NCBI GenBank assembly: GCA_041170785.1
Contig: JBEDND010000263.1
Location: forward strand, 1-8,480
DNA from: REEB481 sp041170785
Lineage (GTDB): Bacteria; Bacteroidota; Bacteroidia; NS11-12g; UBA955
DNA: 8,480 nt
Direction: 5' to 3'
The notes under the pieces were generated by a model that saw nothing but the letters and a program-made list of their open reading frames with translations, ran no database searches and had not been told where the DNA came from. The position numbers and the translations under genes are program-made. The stretch's first letter is position 1. Each line of letters opens with the position of its first letter. Shown in pieces: positions 1 to 6,435 of the stretch.

Positions 1-516
1 GATGACAAACCCGGTAAGGAACACGTGGATGTTACGAGCACTGCGGAACAGATGGGCAAAAACAAAAAAGAACGGGATGATGAACCAGGTTCGCGCCAGC
101 GCATTCTTGAAAGAAACCATCGGCATGGTGCTGGTGGCTGCCGTTACAAACATCCAGATGATGTATAGCAGCATCAGGATACTTAAGGGATGCAGCAACA
201 GCTTCCTGTCGGCTTTGAGTCCGGTAAACAGTTTCACCCCAAGAATGAGACAGGCAAGGATAATCAGCGGCTCCGTAGGAAGTGAAAGTCCAAGATTGGC
301 GCCAACATCATTCACGCCAACGGACAGCGGCACCAGGGAGGCTACCACCAACAAATAAGCACCAGGTCTATACAATGCAAATACCAGCAGGGCCAGCCCC
401 AAGGGCAATAAAGGAAGCCAAAACAAGCCAAACGCAACGCCCACACCACTAAGAACCGCCAGGGCGAGCAACAGCCATTGCAGCCACCTGAGTGATCTGA
501 GTGCTTCCGGGTTCAC
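1..516 (-). CDS. O-antigen ligase/polymerase family membrane protein, N-terminal part (cut by window edge)
   Basis: I translated this frame by hand. It is open for 172 codons, from a GTG at 516-514 to the window edge, and the C-terminal part lies outside. The product is very hydrophobic, with about six probable membrane segments (roughly residues 13-32, 34-49, 53-68, 82-98, 112-128 and 140-155). Landmarks are LSLPTEPL (residues 77-84), HPLSILMLLYIIWM (109-122) and SFKNALARTWFIIPFF (135-150). This pattern resembles Bacteroidota members of the O-antigen ligase (Wzy/WaaL-like) family, which polymerise or transfer lipid-linked glycans in the periplasm. The diagnostic large periplasmic loop is missing, so ligase and polymerase cannot be told apart. 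The GTG start is chosen because it overlaps the stop codon of the Wzz-like gene, and no in-frame ATG occurs before the transmembrane region. Family assignment is fairly confident; exact activity is inferred. Confidence 0.8.
   Translation of the reverse strand, partial: MNPEALRSLRWLQWLLLALAVLSGVGVAFGLFWLPLLPLGLALLVFALYRPGAYLLVVASLVPLSVGVNDVGANLGLSLPTEPLIILACLILGVKLFTGLKADRKLLLHPLSILMLLYIIWMFVTAATSTMPMVSFKNALARTWFIIPFFFVFAHLFRSARNIHVFLTGFVI
513..516 (-). other. GTGA stop/start overlap coupling two polysaccharide genes
   Basis: On the minus strand the bases read GTGA. The TGA ends the Wzz-like gene, and the GTG one base earlier opens the O-antigen-ligase-like gene. Four-base overlaps of this type usually mean termination-reinitiation coupling on one transcript. 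It also fixes the GTG start of the downstream gene, which has no ATG nearby in frame. Confidence 0.75.
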
Positions 517-1544
517 TGGATGTTGCTGTGCTGCGTTCTAAAACGGTAAAAATCCAATACCAGAAGGGTTACGGTGCAGAAACCAAAACCTGCCAACATG
601 GAAAGCAGTACGATGAGGCGACGCACGGGCCATGCCTTGCGCTCGGCTTTCACTGCGGCACTTACCGTGAATTTATGCGATAACTTTTCCTGAACATCAA
701 TTTTCCTTTTCTCATACATGGCATTGATGTCGCTCTCCTTCTCTTCTTCCAGCTTGATTTTTTCATTCAAACTCATCCATGCGCCGCCATTTTGCGCCAG
801 GTTTTTCTGGTCTTCCAACAATTCTTTAACTTTATCGTTGCGGCCAGCGGCCTGCGCTTTGTAGATTTCTTCGGCGATGGCACGGCTCTGTTCTTCGTAG
901 TTGGTGATGCCCAACTCGCCGAGCTTGCGCATTTCGTCGCGGATGCTTGAAATCTGGGCCTGCTTGGTTTGCAGGTTGCGCTCCACAATTTTCAGCGCGG
1001 GAACAGCTATCTGTTGTTGAATTTCCGTTTTTACAGAATCATACAGCGCGGCAATGCCATTGGCGATCCTCGCAGCCATTTCTGCATCTTCATCCAATAC
1101 ATCAATTTTGATGGACAGATACCGCGTTCTGCTGAAGGAAATATTCTCGTCTATTTTCGCCTGCAAGGCGGTTTGGGGATATGCTTCTGTGGCCGGATCA
1201 ATGTTGTAGTGCTTCATCAGGTTGAAGTTGCGCACCAAACGGCTCATCAGCTCAGAAGACTGAAGCACCTGAAGGGCCTGCTCTGCCTGCTCTTCTTCTC
1301 CAAATTCAAGCGGATCTTTTTGCCTTTGGTTGGCATCCTGCAACAGCGCATCCGCGATAGAAGCATTTTTTGAAGGATAAAAAACATGAGTGGACTTGTA
1401 CTTGGGCTTCATAAAAACAGGAAGTGAAGCGATCAATCCTGCAAGTCCTGAAATCAGGGTAACGCCAATGAGCCATTTGCGCCAGCGCCAGAAGAAGTCC
1501 ACAACATCGAGTGCCGAAAGCGGCCGGTATTCACGCATTTCCAT
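513..1544 (-). CDS. Wzz-like chain-length determinant / polysaccharide co-polymerase
   Basis: The 343-aa protein has the classic polysaccharide co-polymerase layout. There is a short cytoplasmic N-terminus, a first membrane helix (about residues 24-45), a long periplasmic part and a second membrane helix (about 309-332) near the C-terminus. The periplasmic part is rich in Glu, Lys and Gln and is probably coiled coil over about 170-290. A Pro (306) precedes the second helix, where this family normally has a proline-rich stretch. No Walker A/B motifs or Tyr-rich tail follow, so it is a Wzz-type protein without a fused tyrosine kinase. Such proteins oligomerise in the inner membrane and set the chain length made by a Wzy polymerase, which fits the flippase upstream and the ligase/polymerase-like gene downstream. 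The start is ATG 1544-1542. A second ATG two codons later is an alternative, and no clear Shine-Dalgarno is visible. O-antigen, capsule and exopolysaccharide roles cannot be distinguished. Confidence 0.82.
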   Translation of the reverse strand: MEMREYRPLSALDVVDFFWRWRKWLIGVTLISGLAGLIASLPVFMKPKYKSTHVFYPSKNASIADALLQDANQRQKDPLEFGEEEQAEQALQVLQSSELMSRLVRNFNLMKHYNIDPATEAYPQTALQAKIDENISFSRTRYLSIKIDVLDEDAEMAARIANGIAALYDSVKTEIQQQIAVPALKIVERNLQTKQAQISSIRDEMRKLGELGITNYEEQSRAIAEEIYKAQAAGRNDKVKELLEDQKNLAQNGGAWMSLNEKIKLEEEKESDINAMYEKRKIDVQEKLSHKFTVSAAVKAERKAWPVRRLIVLLSMLAGFGFCTVTLLVLDFYRFRTQHSNIQ

Positions 1545-1562
1545 GGATTGTTATAGAAACGG

Positions 1563-1570
1563 CGAAAATA
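1563..1570 (-). promoter_or_regulatory. Possible internal -7 promoter element before the Wzz-like gene
   Basis: In the 43-bp gap after the flippase the minus strand reads TATTTTCG, a 7/8 match to the Bacteroidota -7 consensus TAnnTTTG. It ends 18 bases before the ATG at 1544. No convincing -33 element was found, so the gene may simply be read from the flippase promoter. Confidence 0.2.
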
Positions 1571-1587
1571 CTGCTTTATTTCAGGCT

Positions 1588-3045
1588 TCAGGCCGTTCTG
1601 CCGGAAAGGATGTTTCGCAAATGCAAATCCGGATGTACCCGTCCGCTGGCTATGCCCGTAACCCAGATGCTCAAACCTACCAGTACTTGAACATACCAAG
1701 GCGCGTTCAGCCATGCCGCTGCGCAGGTCAATGCGGCCGCTATGCCCGTCAGAATCAAGATGTTCACCAGAGAAAAGGTGCTGCTGCTTTCCAAATGGCT
1801 GCGGGAAAACCAAATACAAGACAGGCAAAACAAGGCCTGGGTTGTGCCTGCCGACCACGCCGTCCCCAATGCCCCGAATTCGGGAATCAGCAACAGATTC
1901 AGCAAGATATTGCAGCCAAGCGCGCACATGGCAATGATGTTCAGCAGGCGCAACTGCTTTAAGGCGGTGAGCAAGGTTCCGAAAACATACACCAGGCTCA
2001 TAGGCACATATGCAAGCATCAGCCAGCCCAAAACCGAAGCCGCCTGATTTCGGGCTTCGCTCCCGAGCGGATTGAGCAGATGCATCAGTTCGTTGGCAAA
2101 AGCGAAGCCAATCAATGCAGCAGGTATGGCCACCAGCAACATCACCACAGTTCCTGTTTTTGCAAGTGACGTAAGTTCACCCCGATGCATTGCATGGGTT
2201 GTAAAACCTGGCAACAGCAAAGTGGACATTAATATGGGGAAAATCAGTCCGGCATCAAGCAGGCGAAAGCCACGGGCGTAAATTCCTGCCTGCAAGGCAC
2301 CGTCATCGTGCAGCATTTGCAGCATCAGCGCATCAATACGCGTGAAGCCAACCATCAACAAAGCCAACAGTGCATAGCCAAGGCTGCTGCGCAGAACGGA
2401 AAGCATGTTGAGCGGCGGCTCAAGCAGTTTTTCCTTCCCGGCGACAGGCATCAAAACACTGCGATGTACATTGATGACAATCAACAACAAGGCAAACAGA
2501 TAGCCTCCGGTCTGACTTAATGCAAACCAGATAAGCCCATCCTTTCCTGAAAACCAAGAGCCTTGCAGCAAGAGCAAACACAGGAAAATGGCAAGCACAC
2601 GGTCAAGCACCGAAAACCAGGCATCCGCGCGGCTGGCTCCACTTCCCTGTAAAAAAGCCCGAAACATTAAAATCCACTGCAGCAACAACTGGTTGATCAC
2701 CACAATTCCGAGCAGTAACAGGGGTAATTGCTGACTCCAGGCAACCAGCATGGTAATCAACGCGTACACCATACTAAGCAACAACTTCACGGAAAATCCC
2801 GATTTCCAGAGTTGGCCCGGTGCCCGGCCCGCAGCCAATTCCCGGGTGATGAAACTGTTCATGCCCAAATCCATGAGCATGGTAAACAACAGACTGAAAT
2901 TGAATACGATGAAATACGCCCCGTAAACAGACTCCCCCAACCTGTTCTGCACGGTGTTCTCCAAAATGAGAATCCAAAACGGCTTGATGAGCCAGTTCAA
3001 TAACTGCAGCCAAAAAAGGTCCTTGAGAAATTTCTGTTGAATCAC
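1588..3045 (-). CDS. Wzx-type polysaccharide flippase (MATE/MOP superfamily)
   Basis: The 485-aa protein is almost entirely hydrophobic, with about 12-14 predicted membrane helices, the usual size for a Wzx/RfbX-type flippase. The N-terminus (KPFWILILENTVQNRLG, residues 21-37, then GAYF, FNFSLLF and DLGMNSF up to about 65) has the Bacteroidota flippase pattern. Further marks are FTRIDALML (234-242) before the AGIYA segment (253-257), and NLLLIPEFGALGTAWS (383-398), which resembles the conserved N-x-x-LIP-x-x-G-x-x-G motif of the superfamily. It should move undecaprenyl-linked repeat units across the inner membrane. It is first of three minus-strand polysaccharide genes. The start is GTG 3045-3043: an in-frame TGA lies at 3084-3082, no ATG lies between, and an AGGGG stretch sits six bases upstream. 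No substrate can be read from the sequence. Confidence 0.88.
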   Translation of the reverse strand: MIQQKFLKDLFWLQLLNWLIKPFWILILENTVQNRLGESVYGAYFIVFNFSLLFTMLMDLGMNSFITRELAAGRAPGQLWKSGFSVKLLLSMVYALITMLVAWSQQLPLLLLGIVVINQLLLQWILMFRAFLQGSGASRADAWFSVLDRVLAIFLCLLLLQGSWFSGKDGLIWFALSQTGGYLFALLLIVINVHRSVLMPVAGKEKLLEPPLNMLSVLRSSLGYALLALLMVGFTRIDALMLQMLHDDGALQAGIYARGFRLLDAGLIFPILMSTLLLPGFTTHAMHRGELTSLAKTGTVVMLLVAIPAALIGFAFANELMHLLNPLGSEARNQAASVLGWLMLAYVPMSLVYVFGTLLTALKQLRLLNIIAMCALGCNILLNLLLIPEFGALGTAWSAGTTQALFCLSCIWFSRSHLESSSTFSLVNILILTGIAAALTCAAAWLNAPWYVQVLVGLSIWVTGIASGRVHPDLHLRNILSGRTA

Positions 3046-3051
3046 GGGTTG

Positions 3052-3056
3052 CCCCT
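3052..3056 (-). promoter_or_regulatory. Shine-Dalgarno-like AGGGG deciding the flippase GTG start
   Basis: The minus strand reads AGGGG, then six bases, then GTG. The spacing suits a ribosome binding site and supports the GTG start of the flippase. Most other genes in the window show no such motif. Confidence 0.4.
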
Positions 3057-3089
3057 GCGATGATACAAAAACTCCAGCCTTTCATGGCG

Positions 3090-3097
3090 TAATTTTG
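3090..3097 (+). promoter_or_regulatory. Bacteroidota -7 promoter element for the 188-aa orphan gene
   Basis: The bases TAATTTTG match TAnnTTTG exactly and lie in the 56-bp gap between divergent genes. Only four bases separate the element from the GTG start at 3102. Transcription would therefore begin at or next to the start codon, giving a leaderless or nearly leaderless message. No clear -33 element is visible. The six fixed bases give only moderate statistical support. Confidence 0.45.
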
Positions 3098-3101
3098 TGC
3101 G

Positions 3102-3668
3102 GTGCACGCAATTGAACCGTTTTATTTGTGGCAGCACCTCTACAATGCCAGTGAGGATGAGCGAAGTCCCTTTTATCAAAGGGAATACAGTGAGTTTGTG
3201 TTCAGCAACCGCATTTACAACCACCTGATCCACCCGCAGTGGGACGAATTTGGGGCGCAAACCCTGTACCTGAAAATCCTGTTCGCCGATTACGAACATC
3301 GTTTTGCCATCATAGAAATGATTGGCGAATGGAACGATGCCATCTACAACGACGTGATGACCTTAAAGCGTGAGGTGATTGAACCGCTGATGGAAGAAGG
3401 CATTGATAAATTCATCCTGATCGGTGAAAACGTGATGAACTTCCACTCCAGCGACGACTGCTATTATGAGGAATGGTATCAGGATGTGGAAGACGGTTGG
3501 ATTGCGCTGCTGAATTTCCGTGAGCATGTGCTCGAAGAATTTCGCAGCAGCAGCATCGACTATTACCTGAACTTCGGCGGCGACCTGGACGAAATGAACT
3601 GGCGCAGACATACGCCCATGCAGGTGTATCATCTGGTTCGGGAAATCCTGTCCCGCCGATTGCTTTAG
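3102..3668 (+). CDS. Conserved Bacteroidota-type protein of unknown function, 188 aa
   Basis: I recognise no named domain. From memory the sequence resembles a hypothetical protein widespread and well conserved in Bacteroidota, but I have not verified this. It is soluble, with no signal peptide or membrane helix, and is rich in acidic and aromatic residues. Notable stretches are ASEDERSPFYQREYSEF (residues 16-32), HPQWDEFG (44-51), EMIGEWNDAIYND (72-84), KFILIGENVMNFHSSDD (103-119) and NFGGDLDEMNW (157-167). Many potentially metal-binding or catalytic Asp, Glu, His and Asn residues occur, but no known catalytic signature. The GTG start is chosen because an in-frame TAA sits just upstream (3090-3092) and the conserved-looking sequence begins immediately (IEPFYLW). 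It is divergent from the flippase and convergent, with a 2-bp gap, with the secreted protein gene. Nothing in the context fixes its role. Confidence 0.82.
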   Translation: MHAIEPFYLWQHLYNASEDERSPFYQREYSEFVFSNRIYNHLIHPQWDEFGAQTLYLKILFADYEHRFAIIEMIGEWNDAIYNDVMTLKREVIEPLMEEGIDKFILIGENVMNFHSSDDCYYEEWYQDVEDGWIALLNFREHVLEEFRSSSIDYYLNFGGDLDEMNWRRHTPMQVYHLVREILSRRLL

Positions 3669-3683
3669 GTTTACTCGGCAATC
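3658..3683. terminator. Possible bidirectional hairpin across two convergent stops
   Basis: GATTGC (3658-3663) and GCAATC (3678-3683) form a 6-bp inverted repeat. Its 14-base loop holds the stop codons of both convergent genes (TAG 3666-3668 plus, TAA 3673-3671 minus). A second small inverted repeat, CGGGA/TCCCG (3639-3643 and 3651-3655), lies just before it. There is no U-tract, so an intrinsic terminator is only a weak suggestion, but with 2 bp between genes any terminator must lie in coding sequence. Confidence 0.22.
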
Positions 3684-6220
3684 ACCACGGAGCGGTAGAA
3701 GTTGCCGGCTTCCGTGCGGATCAACAATACGTAATTACCTGGTTTCAGTCCTTCAAGGGGCATGCGGAGCAGCGCAGTTTTTTGGTTCCATGACCTAACC
3801 ACACTTCCCTGCATGTTGTTCAGGCTGGCGCCCAACAACGCATGTCTTTCCGATTGTACCAGCAATTCCTTTCCCGCGGGGATGGGATATACACGTATGC
3901 CGGCAGCACTTGCCTCCAACACCCCGTCAGGGCCGGCAACATAAATGCGCAGTGTATCGTTGGAAGTGCATCCGATGGAATCAGCTACACGCAACTCCGC
4001 GCGCACAGTGCTGTTGTACCATGCAGCACCATAGGTATGATTTGGCTTTTTGGCGGAAGAAGTGTTTCCGTCTCCAAAATCCCAAGAGTACTTGGCAAGG
4101 GTGGTATCGGCAGGAATGAACTGGAATGCAACAACGCCATTGGCCACAAATCGGGGGTTGGGCAAGGCACGGTAAACCAGTTTTACCGCCGGTGCTTGCA
4201 CCAAACACGCACCCAAACGACCGGAAACCATGAGCGAGTCGCCAGTCTTTGCAGCGGAAGGAAGTAACTCAAGACTTGTTTTTGTTTCAGTTCCAAGGAT
4301 GTTCCCGTTGATACGCGTGAGGTAGCTTGCAAAACCAGAACTTACCGTATAACGCAAGGTATCACCGGCACAGAGTGCCTCGGGATTGCGGTCGTAATTC
4401 ACCGTCAACGCAGGGGGAACATCCACCCTGATGGTAAAGGACCGCTGAAAATCCGGGCAAGCCAGATCGAAACTGTCTTTTACGACCAGGCGAACAAGTC
4501 CGGTAGCGGTAGGCTTTAGGGTATAGATGGTATCCTTGCTGAACGTGCCGCCCAAACTGGTACTGTAACGCGCGCCTGCAAGTCCGCGAATGACAACTTG
4601 GGTTTCGGCACCCAAACACACCGAATCAGCGTGCTGCACGGTGATGACACGACCACCACAACCCGGAGTGGAAGCCACCACAGCAGTATCTGTAGGACCA
4701 CATGGCGCAGGGTTGATGCTTCTGAAGAAAAAGCGGTAATCGGAAGCGGCCTGTAAACCTGTAAACAAATGACTGCTGTCCGTGTCCGCAGCCTTCCATG
4801 TTTTTCCTGAATCTGCACTTACTTCAATACCAAGGGCAGTGCCTTGCCTGTTCCAAACAAAGCCAAGCCTGTCTGATTGCTGTACGCTTAAAGCCGGTGC
4901 TGGTGGCGAAAGACGCTCCTGCACAAAAACAGATTTAGCCGTGGAAAGCGGTCCAAGACATGCGTTTGCTGATTTGCTGCGCACCGTATAAATGGCATTA
5001 TTCAGCGGACGAACATCATTGAATGAATTGCTTTTCTGAACAGCAAGCAGTTTCCCATTCCTGTAAAAAAGAAATGAATCTGCAAGTACATCACTTGCGG
5101 TAAGGGAAAGGACATCACTGCTGCACAGCGAGTCGGCAGACAACGACAATGCTGCTTGAGAAACCGGATGCCAAATCACCTTCACCGGCTGAGATGTAGC
5201 CGTACAAGCATTATTGGCGGTAACACGCACCACATAACTACCGCTGTCTTTCACGAAAACTGAAACGGCTGACCTGTTGAGTGAAGGCCAGAAATACGTT
5301 GCACCAGCTACCGTATTCGCCGTAAGCCTGAGGCTGTCACCCGGGCAAATGTTGACACTGTTGGGGCCTCCAATAACTGCCGATGGTGAAGATAAAACGC
5401 TGATTCTCACGGTATCGGGCCTGCTCCACCCTTTGCTGTTGCGCACGGAAAGTATACCCAATTTTGTTCCGGCCGATGTATAGGTAACCGAAGGGTTCTG
5501 ACTGCTTGAGTTGTTGGGTGTACCGGTAGCGAAAGTCCAGGAATACACCGAAGGACTGTTGGTTCCGCTGCCACGGAACTGAACCTTATATCCGGTGCAT
5601 GAGGAGGCAACATCTGCGGTAGCGTCGGCCACCGGGAGCAAGGTACTTGGGGCAAGCGTAAAACTTTTCGTGTAGATGCTGTCACCGCTGGATTGACCAT
5701 TGTTGTTGGCTGCGTTCAAGGACACATAGAATTTAAGGGTACCCAAATTTGATGCAGGTGCTTTCCAGCTAAAACTCCAGGAAACGCTGTCAGAAACTAC
5801 AGGACTGGAGCCTGTGCTGGTATGTTGGATGTACTCTCTGGTTTTTCCGGCAACACTGGTTGTGGCGCGTTGCACCCTGGTATTGGTAGCAGTGAACGTT
5901 CCTGCCGGATCATTGGCTGCGGTGAGGCAGGTAATCTGAAAACCGTAACGCGCCCTTCCCGATTCCCGGTACGTGATGGTTATGGTATAGGTAGAATCGG
6001 GAATATATCCATTGCCTGAAAATGCGCCGACAAACCTGATTTTACTCCATTTGAGTCCGGATGTGCGCAAAGTTCCGTTGTGACAGCCGGAAGTATTGCA
6101 GGTGTTTTCACCGGGAGCACCGGAATATCCGCCACCGGGTCCGCTGGTATTGGTGGATGCATTGTAGGCAAACACTAGCAGTAGCGCAGGGGCGAGGATG
6201 AGCAGTAGGTTTCTTTTCAT
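3671..6220 (-). CDS. Secreted multidomain protein: choice-of-anchor V/Reeler-like domain, PKD/Ig-like modules, T9SS sorting tail
   Basis: The 849-aa protein starts with a signal peptide (KR at residues 2-3, hydrophobic core about 5-18). Residues about 25-190 resemble the choice-of-anchor V/Reeler-like domain, with GAPGENTCNTSGCHNG at 34-49 and a beta-rich remainder. A PKD-like module follows (about 200-275, YSWTFATG at 226-233). Ig-like segments come next, each opening with a C-x-x-(D/E)-type turn (ICPGD 291-295, LCSSD 365-369), then an FN3-like part (about 436-515). After two more Ig-like segments (VCLGAE 534-539, LCAGD 616-620) comes a PKD domain with WDFGDGNTS (713-721). Residues about 770-849 fit a type A T9SS sorting domain (RVYPIPAGKELLV at 776-788, LKPGNYVLLI at 825-834), with YPIP in place of the common YPNP. 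It should be exported by Sec, carried through the outer membrane by T9SS and released or anchored at the surface. An adhesive or matrix role is likely. No enzyme motif is seen. Confidence 0.87.
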   Translation of the reverse strand: MKRNLLLILAPALLLVFAYNASTNTSGPGGGYSGAPGENTCNTSGCHNGTLRTSGLKWSKIRFVGAFSGNGYIPDSTYTITITYRESGRARYGFQITCLTAANDPAGTFTATNTRVQRATTSVAGKTREYIQHTSTGSSPVVSDSVSWSFSWKAPASNLGTLKFYVSLNAANNNGQSSGDSIYTKSFTLAPSTLLPVADATADVASSCTGYKVQFRGSGTNSPSVYSWTFATGTPNNSSSQNPSVTYTSAGTKLGILSVRNSKGWSRPDTVRISVLSSPSAVIGGPNSVNICPGDSLRLTANTVAGATYFWPSLNRSAVSVFVKDSGSYVVRVTANNACTATSQPVKVIWHPVSQAALSLSADSLCSSDVLSLTASDVLADSFLFYRNGKLLAVQKSNSFNDVRPLNNAIYTVRSKSANACLGPLSTAKSVFVQERLSPPAPALSVQQSDRLGFVWNRQGTALGIEVSADSGKTWKAADTDSSHLFTGLQAASDYRFFFRSINPAPCGPTDTAVVASTPGCGGRVITVQHADSVCLGAETQVVIRGLAGARYSTSLGGTFSKDTIYTLKPTATGLVRLVVKDSFDLACPDFQRSFTIRVDVPPALTVNYDRNPEALCAGDTLRYTVSSGFASYLTRINGNILGTETKTSLELLPSAAKTGDSLMVSGRLGACLVQAPAVKLVYRALPNPRFVANGVVAFQFIPADTTLAKYSWDFGDGNTSSAKKPNHTYGAAWYNSTVRAELRVADSIGCTSNDTLRIYVAGPDGVLEASAAGIRVYPIPAGKELLVQSERHALLGASLNNMQGSVVRSWNQKTALLRMPLEGLKPGNYVLLIRTEAGNFYRSVVIAE

Positions 6221-6258
6221 AGAAGAATGTCTTTAAAGCAACAATTAAATGGCATCGG

Positions 6259-6290
6259 AACACGTGTTGTTTCATGCCTGAAGGTGAAAC
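6259..6290. repeat. 10-bp palindrome plus adjoining inverted repeat upstream of the secreted-protein gene
   Basis: AACACGTGTT (6259-6268) is its own reverse complement. It is followed directly by GTTTCA (6269-6274), ten bases, and TGAAAC (6285-6290). The inner bases can add a CC/GG pair around a TGAA loop. The pair lies 39-70 bases upstream of the secreted-protein ATG. An operator or a 5'-UTR hairpin is possible; neither is demonstrated. Confidence 0.4.
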
Positions 6291-6416
6291 TTGGTAAACG
6301 CGCAACATTCACCGTTAGGCCTGAGTCATTCAACCGGGCATTTCCGAAAACACACTTAGGAAACAAAACTCCGGCGTAAATGTTCGGACATCAAAGTCGG
6401 GCGACCATGGCAAGCT

Positions 6417-6424
6417 TTAATTTG
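6417..6424 (+). promoter_or_regulatory. -7-like promoter element for recO
   Basis: TTAATTTG matches the Bacteroidota TAnnTTTG element at 7 of 8 positions and ends 11 bases before the recO ATG. It is followed by CGGGTG, as is the element before the aspartate kinase gene. No -33 element was found at the expected distance. The predicted leader would be only a few bases long. Confidence 0.35.
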
Positions 6425-6435
6425 CGGGTGAAACG

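Larger units (their letters stand above)
6221..6435. other. Divergent intergenic region between the secreted-protein gene and recO
   Basis: These 215 bases hold no convincing gene. They must carry the promoters of the secreted-protein gene (leftward) and recO (rightward). They contain the palindrome AACACGTGTT (6259-6268), the adjoining inverted repeat GTTTCA/TGAAAC (6269-6274 and 6285-6290), the small palindrome CTTTAAAG (6231-6238) and a -7-like element before recO. No good TAnnTTTG match was found for the leftward gene; the nearest candidate, TAATTGTT just upstream of its start, matches only partly. Confidence 0.6.

Noticed and set aside
54..72. Apparent one-base frameshift in the O-antigen-ligase-like gene at two A-runs (T-runs on the coding strand)
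   Set aside because: My first reading miscounted the second run. Recounting gives AAAAA (58-62), C63, AAAAAA (64-69), and the reading frame continues unbroken to the window edge.
2..358. Plus-strand open frame of 118 codons at the left edge
   Set aside because: The opposite strand codes a hydrophobic protein with clear O-antigen ligase family features across the whole stretch.
513..1544. Wzz-like protein as a tyrosine autokinase (Wzc type)
   Set aside because: The protein ends 11 residues after the second membrane helix, with no Walker motifs and no Tyr-rich tail, and no separate kinase gene follows.
1390..1962. Plus-strand open frame of 190 codons
   Set aside because: It lies antisense across the end of the flippase and the start of the Wzz-like gene, has low-complexity Gln/Arg-rich content, and resembles no family. 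Both genes beneath it are clearly supported.
3842..4267. Plus-strand open frame of 141 codons
   Set aside because: It is antisense to the PKD and T9SS sorting domains of the secreted protein, which are well supported; it shows no motif or start signal of its own.
6108..6308. Minus-strand open frame of 66 codons over the start of the secreted-protein gene
   Set aside because: It is out of frame with the signal peptide and anchor V domain, has no recognisable features, and is best explained as a shadow.
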